A stretch of DNA of 64,000 bases, taken from positions 434,001 through 498,000 of the forward strand of contig NZ_MRDM01000011.1 of NCBI RefSeq assembly GCF_002008165.1, read 5' to 3'. Every line of letters begins with the position of its first letter. Position 1 is the stretch's first letter. The translations under genes and the position numbers were made by a program. The DNA is from Rhizobium laguerreae. GTDB lineage: Bacteria; Pseudomonadota; Alphaproteobacteria; Rhizobiales; Rhizobiaceae. A model generated the notes under the pieces. It ran no database searches and was not told where the DNA came from. It saw only the letters and a list, made by a program, of their open reading frames with translations. Below, piece after piece: positions 20,533 to 31,610 of this stretch.

Positions 20533-20906
20533 CACCCTTCGGAGAGGCAGTTCGCAGGTTGCGGGCGCGTAAGGGCGTCTCGCAGAAGGAGATGGCGGAA
20601 GCGCTGAATGTCTCCCCCGCCTATCTCTCGGCGCTCGAACATGGAAAGCGTGGCTTGCCGACATTCGATCTGCTGCAGCGCATCGCCGGTTATTTCAACA
20701 TCATCTGGGATGAGGCCGAGGAACTGTTCCTGCTCGCCCGCTCTTCGGACCCGCGCGTCGTGATCGACACCTCCGGCCTGCCCCCCGAATATACCGATTT
20801 TGCCAACCGGCTGGCCCGGCGGATTCGCAACCTTGACAGCGCGGAGATAGGCCGGCTATCGGCTCTTCTCGAAAATGTCGGCAAAGGCGACGGAAAAGCG
20901 TCATAA
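20529..20906 (+). CDS. XRE-family helix-turn-helix regulator
   Basis: The 125-residue product has an N-terminal Cro/CI-type helix-turn-helix (about residues 7-60, with S-Q-K-E-M-A-E-A-L-N-V-S-P-A-Y-L-S) and a C-terminal helical part of unknown role. It overlaps the Smr gene by four bases and lies 135 bases before gyrB. Its targets are unknown. It might regulate its own operon, but no operator is evident. Confidence 0.88.
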   Translation: MTPFGEAVRRLRARKGVSQKEMAEALNVSPAYLSALEHGKRGLPTFDLLQRIAGYFNIIWDEAEELFLLARSSDPRVVIDTSGLPPEYTDFANRLARRIRNLDSAEIGRLSALLENVGKGDGKAS

Positions 20907-23477
<2,571 letters not shown>

Positions 23478-23498
23478 TTGATATTGCAGAGATAAATG

Positions 23499-23528
23499 GC
23501 CCCGCTATCTTTAGGATGGCGGGGCTTT
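23499..23528 (+). terminator. Terminator of gyrB
   Basis: Arms GCCCCGC / GCGGGGC with a 13-base loop, then TTTC. It starts about 20 bases after the gyrB stop, in the gap to the convergent nitroreductase gene, and may work for both. Confidence 0.85.
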
Positions 23529-23563
23529 CGTTTGCCCGATATCTGCTTGGCCTTTGGCTTCGC

Positions 23564-24163
23564 TCAATTCGCGACGAAGCGCCCGTTGAAGGCGACCTCG
23601 GAGAGCGGCTTGCGCTGGCTGGGGAATTCGCGGGCCTGATTGCGTTCGGAAAGAACGCTCTTGTCAGCCAGGCGGCCGACGGCGACGCCTGCTTCGACCC
23701 GGTATCCCTCGGGAATGGCGAAAGCCTGCCTGATCTCTTCATGCTTGATGCCGCCCATGCCATGGGCGTAAAGGCCGGAGAGACGCGCCTGGATCGCCAG
23801 ATGCCCCCATGCCGCACCGGCATCGAAGGAATGGGTGTAGCTCGGCTTTTCCTCAATCGAGCCGGCAGCCCCGGTGAAGGCACGCGACACGACGAAGATC
23901 AGCGCCGACGCATTTCTGGCCCATTCCTGGTTGGCGTCGACGAGCAATGCGACGAATTTCTCCCAATGCCCTGAACCCTTGAGCGCATAAATGAAGCGCC
24001 ATGGCTGGTGGTTGGCTGAGGACGGCGCCCAATGGGCAGCGTCGAGCAGACCGAGCAGCTGCGCCTCCTCGATGATTTCGCCGGTGAAGGCGCGCGGCGA
24101 CCAGCGGTCGAGAAACATCGGATTGATCGGATAGTCGGATTCGCGGTGATTGCTCTTCGTCAT
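23564..24163 (-). CDS. Nitroreductase family protein
   Basis: Predicted FMN-dependent NAD(P)H oxidoreductase of the nitroreductase fold. The 199-residue product has the N-terminal R-W-S-P-R-A-F motif and the P-S-S-A-N-H-Q-P-W-R-F flavin-binding segment near residue 47, followed by the G-A-A-W-G-H-L region. Natural substrates may be quinones, nitroaromatics or flavins and cannot be told from sequence. It is followed by gyrB in the convergent direction, and a DUF2218 gene lies upstream on the same strand with 44 bases between. Confidence 0.9.
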   Translation of the reverse strand: MTKSNHRESDYPINPMFLDRWSPRAFTGEIIEEAQLLGLLDAAHWAPSSANHQPWRFIYALKGSGHWEKFVALLVDANQEWARNASALIFVVSRAFTGAAGSIEEKPSYTHSFDAGAAWGHLAIQARLSGLYAHGMGGIKHEEIRQAFAIPEGYRVEAGVAVGRLADKSVLSERNQAREFPSQRKPLSEVAFNGRFVAN

Positions 24164-24207
24164 GCTTGTTCCAGGGTTCGGGGCAGAAATTTGGATCGGG
24201 GCTGGGC

Positions 24208-24504
24208 TTAGTCCGTCCAGACGATGTCGAGTTCTTCGCGGAAGGCAAAGCGTTTCAGATGATCGTCGATGACCTGCTGCATCCTTTCCTGTTGCGAGGG
24301 ATCGGCGACGGAAAGTGTCATGGTCAGCGCCGCATCGTCGGCCGCAAATGTCACCTCGGCCGTATCGCTGAACGGCACCCGGCCCTTCTGAGGATCGAAT
24401 TCGACGCTGAACTTGTGACTCCAGTGTTTGCAGAGCTGCTGCAGGTAGCGGCTTGCATGTTCGGTCGGCACGACGGCCTTCGAGAGATGCATTTCGAACT
24501 CCAC
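24208..24504 (-). CDS. DUF2218 family protein
   Basis: Small 98-residue acidic protein matching DUF2218: an N-terminal A-S-R-Y-L-Q-Q-L-C-K-H-W segment, a central V-P-F-S-D strand and a C-terminal R-F-A-F-R-E-E-L segment. Members are often found near siderophore or metal-uptake genes, but function is unknown and nothing nearby points to iron here. It probably shares a transcript with the nitroreductase downstream, and is divergent from the hydroquinone reductase gene across a 158-base gap. Confidence 0.85.
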   Translation of the reverse strand: MEFEMHLSKAVVPTEHASRYLQQLCKHWSHKFSVEFDPQKGRVPFSDTAEVTFAADDAALTMTLSVADPSQQERMQQVIDDHLKRFAFREELDIVWTD

Positions 24505-24662
24505 GTCATTTTGTATAGCAGAGACATATTTCCTGCTTCACCGGCTTGGCAAGCGCAGCATCGTCGCAGTTTGGGTGTACAGACTGTCTTCATAAACGCG
24601 GCATCACGCCGGCGTCGAAGCAGGATAATGAACCATTTCGTCAATCGATCGGGGAGTTGCGC

Positions 24663-25622
24663 ATGCTGGTGAACGGAAAATGGACGGAAGACTGGCAGCC
24701 CGTTCAGGCAAAGGACGAAAAGGGCGGCTTTATCCGCCAGACCTCGAGTTTCCGCAATTGGGTGACCCCGGATGGCAGCGCCGGGCCGACCGGCGAAGCC
24801 GGCTTTGAAGCCAGCGCCGGCCGTTACCATCTCTATGTCGCCTATATCTGCCCCTGGGCCTCGCGCACCCTGATCGGCCGCAAGCTCAAGGGCCTGGAAG
24901 ATATCATCTCGGTCTCGGTCGTCGAGCCGCTGTTGGGCAGGCAGGGCTGGCGCTTCGGTGATTATCCCGGCGCGACGCAGGATCACGTCAACGGCGTAAC
25001 CTATATGCATGAAATCTATACCAGGGCGGCACCCGATTTCACCGGCCGGGCCACCGTGCCGGTTCTCTGGGACAAACAGAAAAAGACCATCGTCAACAAT
25101 GAATCCGCCGATATTCTGCGTATGCTGAACAGCGGCTTCGGCGGTCTGGCAAAAAATCCGATCGATCTTTACCCGGCGGAGAGGCGCACCGAGATCGATG
25201 CTTTCAACGATCGCATCTATCCTACCCTCAACAACGGTGTCTACCGCGCCGGTTTCGCCACCACGCAGATCGCCTACGAGGAAGCCTTTGCCGATGTCTT
25301 TGCCTGCCTCGACTGGGCCGAGCAGCAGTTCGAGGGCCGGTCTTTTCTCTTCGCCGATCATCCCACCGAGAGCGATATCCGGCTTTTTGTAACGCTGGTG
25401 CGCTTCGACGTCGCCTATCACGGCATCTTCAAATGCAATCTGCGCCGGCTTTCCGACTATGCCAATCTGCGCGCCTTCTGCCGCCGAATGCTGGATTGGC
25501 CGGGCATCGGTGAAACGGTGAACCTCGATCATATCAAGCGCGGATACTATTCGATCGAAAGCCTCAATCCGACGAGGATCATTCCCTCCGGCCCGGATCT
25601 GGCGGAAATTTTTAGAGCATGA
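24663..25622 (+). CDS. Glutathionyl-hydroquinone reductase (YqjG/ECM4-type glutathione transferase)
   Basis: Xi-class glutathione transferase that reduces glutathionyl-hydroquinones through a cysteine. The 319-residue product has the catalytic C-P-W-A motif in A-Y-I-C-P-W-A-S-R-T, the N-N-E-S-A-D-I glutathione-binding segment and an all-helical C-terminal domain, at the usual family length. The start M-L-V-N-G-K-W at 24663 has GGGGAG upstream. The last two residues and the TGA stop are formed by a degenerate copy of the start of the 117-bp repeat (AGAGCATGATGCC). It is flanked by nitroreductase and FAH-type genes, which hints at aromatic or quinone handling. Confidence 0.92.
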   Translation: MLVNGKWTEDWQPVQAKDEKGGFIRQTSSFRNWVTPDGSAGPTGEAGFEASAGRYHLYVAYICPWASRTLIGRKLKGLEDIISVSVVEPLLGRQGWRFGDYPGATQDHVNGVTYMHEIYTRAAPDFTGRATVPVLWDKQKKTIVNNESADILRMLNSGFGGLAKNPIDLYPAERRTEIDAFNDRIYPTLNNGVYRAGFATTQIAYEEAFADVFACLDWAEQQFEGRSFLFADHPTESDIRLFVTLVRFDVAYHGIFKCNLRRLSDYANLRAFCRRMLDWPGIGETVNLDHIKRGYYSIESLNPTRIIPSGPDLAEIFRA

Positions 25623-25662
25623 TGCCGGCGGATACGGGCGGCTTTCGGCAGAAAATCATCCG
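25612..25662 (+). repeat. Degenerate partial copy of the intergenic repeat
   Basis: Starts with TTAGAGCATGATGCC and keeps a related GGCTTTCGG block, resembling the first palindrome of the 117-bp element. The rest is diverged. It overlaps the 3' end of the hydroquinone reductase gene and supplies its stop codon. Confidence 0.5.
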
Positions 25663-25765
25663 AATCGCGGCGAAGCCGTACCGCTTCCCGGCAAAGCCGT
25701 AATGACACCGATGAATAATTCGTTCATAGGTGGCTGCAAATCCGTTTTCGATGAGGAGGAATTCC

Positions 25766-26608
25766 ATGAAGCTGATGCGTGTTGGCGAAGCAGGCAGTGA
25801 AAAACCAGCACTTCTCGATGCCGATGGCAAGATCCGCGATCTCTCCGGTCATGTCGCCGATATCGGCGGTGAAGCGATCGGACCGACAGGCCTTGCAAAG
25901 ATAGCGGCGATCGATCCGAAGAGCCTTCCGGAAATCGCACCCGGCCGCATCGGCGCCTGCGTCGCGGGCACTGGCAAATTCATCTGCATCGGCTTGAACT
26001 ATTCGGACCATGCTGCCGAAACCGGTGCGACCGTGCCCCCCGAGCCGATCATCTTCATGAAGGCAACATCCGCAATCGTCGGACCGAACGACGATGTCAT
26101 CATCCCGCGCGGTTCGGAAAAGACCGATTGGGAAGTCGAGCTCGGCGTCGTCATCGGCAAAACCGCCAAATATGTGACGGAAGCCGAAGCGCTGGATTAT
26201 GTCGCCGGTTATTGCGTCTCCAACGACGTTTCCGAGCGCGCCTTCCAGACCGAGCGGTCCGGTCAGTGGACCAAGGGCAAGTCCTGCGATACCTTTGGTC
26301 CGATCGGCCCCTGGCTCGTGACCAAGGATGAAATTGCCGAACCGCAGAACCTCGGCATGTGGCTGACGGTCAACGGCCAGAAGATGCAGAACGGTTCATC
26401 GAAAACGATGGTTTACGGGGTTGCGTTCCTTGTCTCCTATCTCAGCCAGTTCATGTCGCTGCATCCCGGTGACGTGATCTCGACCGGCACGCCTCCGGGC
26501 GTCGGCATGGGCCTCAAGCCGCCGCGTTATCTCAAGGCCGGCGACGTGGTCGAACTCGGCATCGAAGGTCTCGGCACGCAGAAACAGACCTTCGTAGCGG
26601 ATCGTTAA
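25766..26608 (+). CDS. Fumarylacetoacetate hydrolase family protein
   Basis: FAH-fold hydrolase, a divalent-metal enzyme acting on C-C bonds of ring-cleavage type acids, for example fumarylpyruvate or acylpyruvates. The 280-residue product has a short N-terminal domain and the FAH core from about residue 75, with C-I-G-L-N-Y and the metal-site acidic residues in D-W-E-V-E-L-G-V-V-I and later G-D-V-I-S-T-G-T-P-P-G-V-G. The start M-K-L-M-R at 25766 has a strong GAGGAGG upstream. The exact substrate is unknown. A terminator follows the gene. Confidence 0.9.
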   Translation: MKLMRVGEAGSEKPALLDADGKIRDLSGHVADIGGEAIGPTGLAKIAAIDPKSLPEIAPGRIGACVAGTGKFICIGLNYSDHAAETGATVPPEPIIFMKATSAIVGPNDDVIIPRGSEKTDWEVELGVVIGKTAKYVTEAEALDYVAGYCVSNDVSERAFQTERSGQWTKGKSCDTFGPIGPWLVTKDEIAEPQNLGMWLTVNGQKMQNGSSKTMVYGVAFLVSYLSQFMSLHPGDVISTGTPPGVGMGLKPPRYLKAGDVVELGIEGLGTQKQTFVADR

Positions 26609-26651
26609 CGACGCTTCCTGTTGAGAAACTTAAGTTTTCAGGTCGATTGTG

Positions 26652-26681
26652 ATGCCGGGGATCAATTCTCCGGCATTTCTT
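26652..26681 (+). terminator. Terminator of the FAH gene
   Basis: Ten-base arms with one mismatch (ATGCCGGGGA / TCTCCGGCAT), five-base loop, then TTTCTT. It lies about 43 bases after the stop codon. Confidence 0.82.
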
Positions 26682-26701
26682 GTGTGGGTCTGGTGCGTCA
26701 A

Positions 26702-26716
26702 TGTTGCTGTGCAACA
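26702..26716. promoter_or_regulatory. Candidate PhaR/AniA-type operator upstream of phaZ
   Basis: TGTTGC-TGT-GCAACA, a perfect six-base inverted repeat with three-base spacer, about 100 bases before phaZ. PhaR (AniA), the PHB-responsive repressor of alphaproteobacteria, is known to bind TGC / GCA inverted repeats of this kind. Regulation of phaZ by it here is inference. Confidence 0.5.
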
Positions 26717-26813
26717 AAAACCTGTTAGTCTGCGTTACGTGCCCGCGTTACGAAAAGAGTCGATGCCTCTCAATCGGTGTCATCTTTTCGATAGAGAAAG
26801 GTGGCGCCTTCCA

Positions 26814-28091
26814 ATGTTTTATCAGCTTTATGAATTGAACCATGCTGCCATGGCGCCGTTTCGCGCCGCGGCCGATATCATGCGATTTGCCTATGCCAAT
26901 CCGATGAACCCGTTCTCCAATACGCCATTCGGCCGCACGATCGCGGCAAGTCTCGAAATGTTCGAACGCACGACGCGCCGCTACGGGAAACCGGAATTCG
27001 GACTGAAGCAGACGACGATCGGTGACAAGACGGTGTCCGTCCGCGAAGAGGTCGTCTGGTTGCGACCCTTCTGCAATCTTCTGCATTTCGCCCGCAGTGT
27101 TCCCGCCGCCCGCGGCAATGATCCGCGCATTCTGATCGTCGCGCCGATGTCCGGCCACTATGCCACGCTGCTGCGCGGCACGGTCGAGGCGCTGCTGCCG
27201 AGTGCCGATATCTACATCACCGACTGGATCGACGCCCGCATGGTGCCGATGACGGAAGGCACGTTCGATTTCGACGATTACGTCGACTACGTCATCGAGA
27301 TGCTGCATTTCCTCGGTCACGACACGCATGTCATCGCCGTCTGTCAGCCTTCCGTTCCGGTGCTGGCAGCCGCTGCCGTGATGGAAGAAGCCAAGGATCC
27401 GCTTTCGCCGGCGTCGATGACGCTGATGGGCGGCCCGATCGACACGCGCATCAACCCGACGGCGGTCAACAAGCTCGCCCAGGAGCGGTCGCTGCAGTGG
27501 TTCTCCGACAATGTCATCATGAACGTGCCCTGGCCGCAGCCGGGCTTCATGCGCCCGGTCTACCCAGGGTTTCTGCAGCTTTCGGGCTTCATGTCGATGA
27601 ATCTTGATCGCCACCTCGTCGCGCACAAGGAATTCTTCATGCATCTCGTGAAGAACGACGGCGAGCCGGAAAGGCATCGCGATTTCTACGACGAATATCT
27701 CGCCGTCATGGATCTGACCGCCGAATTCTATCTGCAGACGGTGGAGGAGGTCTTTATCAAGCATTCGCTGCCGAAGGGCGAACTGATGCATCGCGGCAAA
27801 CGCGTCGATCCGGCGGCAATTCGCAATGTGGCGCTGCTGACCGTCGAAGGCGAGAATGACGATATCTCAGGGGTCGGCCAGACAATGGCGGCGCAGACCA
27901 TCTGCGTGAACATTCCCGAAGATATGCGCATGCATTATCTTCAGCCGGATGTCGGCCATTATGGTGTTTTCAACGGCTCGCGTTTCCGCCGCGAGATCGC
28001 GCCGCGCATCATCGATTTCGTCCGCCAGCATTCCCGTTCCGCCGTCAAGCCTCCCATCCCGCGTGTCATCAAGGGCGGCCGAACGGGCTGA
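26814..28091 (+). CDS. phaZ: Intracellular polyhydroxybutyrate depolymerase
   Basis: Degrades stored poly-3-hydroxybutyrate granules inside the cell. The 425-residue product resembles the PhaZ1 type of Cupriavidus: an N-terminal M-F-Y-Q-L-Y-E motif, an alpha/beta-hydrolase core and the box A-V-C-Q-P-S-V-P with Cys177 in the nucleophile position where most lipases have serine. The conserved T-V-E-G-E-N-D-D-I-S-G and H-Y-G-V-F-N-G-S segments hold the likely acid and histidine. No signal peptide is present. The start at 26814 has AAAGGTGG upstream; a frame extension to 26649 overlaps the preceding terminator and is rejected. Confidence 0.95.
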   Translation: MFYQLYELNHAAMAPFRAAADIMRFAYANPMNPFSNTPFGRTIAASLEMFERTTRRYGKPEFGLKQTTIGDKTVSVREEVVWLRPFCNLLHFARSVPAARGNDPRILIVAPMSGHYATLLRGTVEALLPSADIYITDWIDARMVPMTEGTFDFDDYVDYVIEMLHFLGHDTHVIAVCQPSVPVLAAAAVMEEAKDPLSPASMTLMGGPIDTRINPTAVNKLAQERSLQWFSDNVIMNVPWPQPGFMRPVYPGFLQLSGFMSMNLDRHLVAHKEFFMHLVKNDGEPERHRDFYDEYLAVMDLTAEFYLQTVEEVFIKHSLPKGELMHRGKRVDPAAIRNVALLTVEGENDDISGVGQTMAAQTICVNIPEDMRMHYLQPDVGHYGVFNGSRFRREIAPRIIDFVRQHSRSAVKPPIPRVIKGGRTG

Positions 28092-28236
28092 ATCAGGAAT
28101 AGCTGAATTAGCAAAACGGATTCAAGGTGTTGTCCGATTTCGCGGGCAATCGTCTTGAAGGCGGTTATTGTGGTAACCACATCGATTTCAGCGTTCGGTA
28201 TTCTGCCGGGCGCGGAAAGCGAGGGATACCCGCACG

Positions 28237-28671
28237 ATGAACCAGTCAGCATTGCTTCGACCGGATTGGACTCCGGCTACCATTGCCCTGATGATTCTCG
28301 GCTTCATGGTTTTCTGGCCCCTGGGTCTTGCCATGCTTGCCTACATCATCTTCGGCGACCGTCTGCGCGGCTTCAAGCGTGACGTCAACCAGGCGACCGA
28401 TGGCTTCTTTGCCTCCTGCCGCCGCCCGCATGGCCGTCACCGCCCGCATTTTTCGACCGGCAACGTCGCCTTTGACGACTGGCGCAAGGCCGAACTCGAC
28501 CGCATCGAGGAAGAGCGCCGCAAGCTTGACGAAATGCGCGAGGAATTCGACTCCTATCTTCGCGAGCTCCGCCGCGCCAAGGATCAGGAAGAGTTCGACC
28601 GCTTCATGCGCGACCGCAGGAACGCCAAGCGCGATGACAACGGCCCGGTCGCTGAATATCAGACGCCGTAA
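28237..28671 (+). CDS. DUF2852 domain protein
   Basis: The 144-residue product has one N-terminal hydrophobic stretch (about residues 14-38) followed by a long, highly charged, probably coiled-coil helix rich in Glu, Arg and Lys (about residues 80-135). This pattern and the W-R-K-A-E-L-D-R-I-E-E-E-R motif fit DUF2852, a family of unknown function widespread in Rhizobiales. Likely anchored in the inner membrane with its helix in the cytoplasm. A clear terminator follows. The 145 bases between phaZ and this gene show no other gene I can support. Confidence 0.85.
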   Translation: MNQSALLRPDWTPATIALMILGFMVFWPLGLAMLAYIIFGDRLRGFKRDVNQATDGFFASCRRPHGRHRPHFSTGNVAFDDWRKAELDRIEEERRKLDEMREEFDSYLRELRRAKDQEEFDRFMRDRRNAKRDDNGPVAEYQTP

Positions 28672-28693
28672 ACGCCTGAACAATGAATTGATG

Positions 28694-28720
28694 ACCGGCA
28701 TCTCCCGATGCCGGTTTTTC
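28694..28720 (+). terminator. Terminator of the DUF2852 gene
   Basis: Perfect eight-base arms ACCGGCAT / ATGCCGGT, six-base loop, then TTTTC. It lies about 22 bases after the stop. Confidence 0.9.
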
Positions 28721-28778
28721 CATGTCTGCCCTTCCGGCGATCATTTAGATTTGCCGGCGAATCGTATAGAAAACACGC

Positions 28779-29537
28779 ATGTTCTCGCTTCTGAAAACAA
28801 GGTCGAAGGCGCGAAAGCCGGCTCCGCCCGAAATGCGGACGCTCGATGTCGCCGGCCGGCTCATGCCGCTGACGATCAAGCAGCATGACCGGGCGACACG
28901 CATCACGCTGCGCATCGAACCGGGCGGTCGCGCCTTGAAGATGACGGTGCCGAAAGGCCTTGCGGCGCGTGAGGTCAATGCCTTCCTCGATCGTCACCAG
29001 GGCTGGCTGCTCACCAAGCTTGCTAAGTTTTCGACCGATACCGGCCTGCGTGATGGCGGCGAGATCCTCCTTCGCGGCGTTTCTCACCGCATCCAGCATA
29101 GCGGCAGCTTGCGCGGGCTGACGGAGGTGGTTTCCACAGGCGGCATCCCGGTGCTGCGCGTCAGCGGCATGCCGGAACATGTCGGACGGCGCATTGCGGC
29201 TTTTCTCAAGAAGGAGGCGCGCGCCGATCTCGCAAGACTGGCGACGATGCATGCCGTAACGATCCGGGCGCCGATCCGTTCGATCTCGATGAAGGATACC
29301 CGTAGCCGCTGGGGCTCCTGTTCGTCGGAGGGAAATCTGAGCTTTTCCTGGCGTATCGTCATGGCGCCGCCGTCGGTGATCGATTATCTCGCCGCCCATG
29401 AGGTCGCCCACCTCAAGGAAATGAATCACGGCCCGCACTTCTGGGCCCTCTGTGGCAAACTTTGCCCCGGTATGGACGAGGCGAAATCCTGGCTCAAGCG
29501 GCATGGCAGCCAGTTGCATGCCATCGATTTCGACTAG
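28779..29537 (+). CDS. YgjP-like metallopeptidase domain protein (DUF45)
   Basis: Predicted zinc metalloprotein of the M48-like YgjP/DUF45 family. The 252-residue product has an N-terminal beta-rich region and a C-terminal W-G-S-C-S motif followed by H-E-V-A-H with His207 and His211 as zinc ligands, then N-H-G-P-H-F-W. The natural substrate is unknown; some relatives are linked to restriction or nucleotide enzymes. The TAG stop lies in the CTAG edge of the repeat that follows. No signal peptide is seen. Confidence 0.9.
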   Translation: MFSLLKTRSKARKPAPPEMRTLDVAGRLMPLTIKQHDRATRITLRIEPGGRALKMTVPKGLAAREVNAFLDRHQGWLLTKLAKFSTDTGLRDGGEILLRGVSHRIQHSGSLRGLTEVVSTGGIPVLRVSGMPEHVGRRIAAFLKKEARADLARLATMHAVTIRAPIRSISMKDTRSRWGSCSSEGNLSFSWRIVMAPPSVIDYLAAHEVAHLKEMNHGPHFWALCGKLCPGMDEAKSWLKRHGSQLHAIDFD

Positions 29538-29640
29538 CGCGTAACCCCGAAAATCGGAATCGATTTTTCGGAAAGCATTATGCGCAGATTTAAAGTGATA
29601 GAGCGTCCTTAGCGCGTCCTTTGGATGCGCGGCGCTCTAG
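29534..29640. repeat. 107-bp intergenic mosaic repeat bounded by CTAG
   Basis: Begins and ends with CTAG. The first half has arms CGAAAATC / GATTTTTCG followed by GGAAAGCA, close to the unit at 3875-3912. The second half has a CGCG-rich palindrome ending GGCGCTCTAG. It fills most of the gap between the YgjP-like gene and trpF, and supplies the stop codon of the former. The remaining 75 bases before trpF must hold its promoter if trpF has one of its own; I cannot identify it. Confidence 0.7.
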
Positions 29641-29715
29641 CCGAGAGCCGCGCTAAATTCAGTGTTCGTCGCAAATTGGCTCGACTCTTTCCGCATTTCG
29701 TGTCACTTCGCTGCC

Positions 29716-30384
29716 ATGAGACCGGATATCAAGATCTGTGGTTTGAAGACGCCTGAGGCTGTCGATCGTGCGCTGAAACGCGGCGCGACCCATATCGGTT
29801 TTATCTTCTTCGAAAAGAGCCCGCGCTATATCGAGCCGGACCTGGCGGCAAAACTGGCCGAACCTGCGCGCGGCAAGGCGAAGATCGTCGCCGTCGTCGT
29901 CGATCCGACCAATGACGAACTCGACGAGATCGTATCGTTGTTGAAGCCGGATATGCTCCAGCTTCATGGTAACGAGAGCCCTGAACATGTGCTGACCATA
30001 AAGGCGCTCTATGGTCTGCCTGTGATGAAGGTCTTTTCGGTCCGCACGGCAGACGACCTGAAGCGCGTCGAGGCCTATATCGGCATCGCCGACCATTTCC
30101 TCTTCGACGCCAAAGCGCCGAAGGGTTCGGAACTGCCTGGCGGCAACGGTATTTCCTTCGATTGGAGCCTTCTCAGCTGGCTTGACGGCAGCGTCGATTA
30201 CATGCTTTCCGGCGGGCTGAACAAGGACAATGTCGCCGAGGCGCTTTTCATCACCAAGGCACCGGGTATCGACGTCTCCTCGGGAGTCGAAACTGCGCCT
30301 GGCGTGAAGAGCGTCGCGAAGATCGATGAATTTTTTGACGCGGTCGAAAAGGCGAATGCGCCGATGATGGCCTCAGGGAGTTGA
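29716..30384 (+). CDS. trpF: Phosphoribosylanthranilate isomerase
   Basis: Third step of tryptophan synthesis from anthranilate: converts PRA to CdRP by an Amadori rearrangement. The 222-residue beta/alpha barrel starts [11 protein letters not shown], with Cys9 the likely general base and the K-I-C-G motif diagnostic. D-A-K-A-P-K and the late L-S-G-G-L phosphate-binding loops are present. The start at 29716 is chosen so that the first barrel strand is at the N terminus; an upstream frame to 29662 adds unrelated residues. It heads trpF-trpB-trpA-accD-folC. Confidence 0.96.
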   Translation: MRPDIKICGLKTPEAVDRALKRGATHIGFIFFEKSPRYIEPDLAAKLAEPARGKAKIVAVVVDPTNDELDEIVSLLKPDMLQLHGNESPEHVLTIKALYGLPVMKVFSVRTADDLKRVEAYIGIADHFLFDAKAPKGSELPGGNGISFDWSLLSWLDGSVDYMLSGGLNKDNVAEALFITKAPGIDVSSGVETAPGVKSVAKIDEFFDAVEKANAPMMASGS

Positions 30385-30386
30385 GA

Positions 30387-31607
30387 GTGAACGAGACGCC
30401 TAAACCGAATTCCTTCCGTTCCGGCCCCGATGAAGATGGCCGTTTCGGCATCTATGGCGGTCGTTTCGTGGCCGAAACATTGATGCCGTTGATCCTTGAT
30501 CTGCAGGACGAGTGGAACAGGGCAAAGAACGATCCGGCGTTCCAGGCCGAATTGAAGCATCTCGGCGCGCATTATATCGGCCGCCCGAGCCCGCTCTATT
30601 TCGCCGAGCGGCTGACGGCCGAACTCGGCGGCGCCAAGATCTATTTCAAGCGCGAAGAGCTGAACCACACCGGCTCGCACAAGATCAACAACTGCATCGG
30701 CCAGATCCTGCTCGCCAAGCGCATGGGCAAGACCCGCATCATCGCCGAAACCGGTGCCGGACAGCACGGCGTCGCCTCCGCAACCGTTGCCGCCCGCTTT
30801 GGCCTTCCCTGCGTCGTCTATATGGGCGCCACCGACGTCGAGCGTCAGGCGCCGAATGTTTTCCGCATGAAGCTGCTCGGCGCGGAAGTCAAGCCGGTCA
30901 CGGCGGGCAGCGGCACGCTGAAGGACGCCATGAACGAGGCACTTCGCGACTGGGTCACCAATGTCGAGGATACCTATTACCTGATCGGAACGGCAGCCGG
31001 TCCGCATCCCTATCCGGAGATGGTCCGTGATTTCCAGTCGGTGATCGGCATCGAAGCGAAAGAGCAGATGCTGGTAGCCGAAGGCCGTCTTCCGGATCTG
31101 GTCATCGCTGCCGTCGGCGGCGGCTCGAACGCCATCGGCATTTTCCATCCTTTCCTGGATGATCCCACTGTCAAGATGGTCGGCGTCGAAGCCGGCGGCA
31201 AGGGTCTGCAGGGCGACGAACATTGCGCCTCGATCACTGCCGGTTCGCCGGGCGTGCTGCACGGCAACCGCACCTATCTGCTGCAGGATGGCGACGGTCA
31301 GATCAAGGAAGGCCATTCGATTTCGGCCGGTCTCGATTATCCTGGCATCGGCCCCGAACATTCCTGGCTGAACGATACCGGCCGCGTCGACTATGTGCCG
31401 ATCATGGATCACGAAGCGCTCGAGGCTTTCCAGACCTTGACCCGCCTCGAAGGCATCATCCCTGCGCTCGAGCCCTCGCACGCGATTGCCGAGGTGATCA
31501 AACGCGCACCGACGATGGGCAAGGACGAGATCATCCTGATGAACCTCTCCGGCCGCGGCGACAAGGATATCTTCACCGTCGGCAAGATTCTGGGAATGGG
31601 ACTGTAA
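30387..31607 (+). CDS. trpB: Tryptophan synthase beta chain
   Basis: PLP enzyme joining indole and serine to give tryptophan. The 406-residue product has [10 protein letters not shown] near the N terminus, the PLP lysine in H-T-G-S-H-K-I-N-N and the G-G-G-S-N-A phosphate-binding loop. The GTG at 30387 is preferred over TTG at 30381 because the AGGGAG upstream is then about six bases away. It starts two bases after the trpF stop and is followed after three bases by trpA. Confidence 0.98.
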   Translation: MNETPKPNSFRSGPDEDGRFGIYGGRFVAETLMPLILDLQDEWNRAKNDPAFQAELKHLGAHYIGRPSPLYFAERLTAELGGAKIYFKREELNHTGSHKINNCIGQILLAKRMGKTRIIAETGAGQHGVASATVAARFGLPCVVYMGATDVERQAPNVFRMKLLGAEVKPVTAGSGTLKDAMNEALRDWVTNVEDTYYLIGTAAGPHPYPEMVRDFQSVIGIEAKEQMLVAEGRLPDLVIAAVGGGSNAIGIFHPFLDDPTVKMVGVEAGGKGLQGDEHCASITAGSPGVLHGNRTYLLQDGDGQIKEGHSISAGLDYPGIGPEHSWLNDTGRVDYVPIMDHEALEAFQTLTRLEGIIPALEPSHAIAEVIKRAPTMGKDEIILMNLSGRGDKDIFTVGKILGMGL

Positions 31608-31610
31608 GAC

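Noticed and set aside
28155..28382. 75-codon frame upstream of the DUF2852 gene
   Set aside because: Overlaps the DUF2852 gene in another frame and its own product is not family-like; the overlap with a well-supported gene decides against it.
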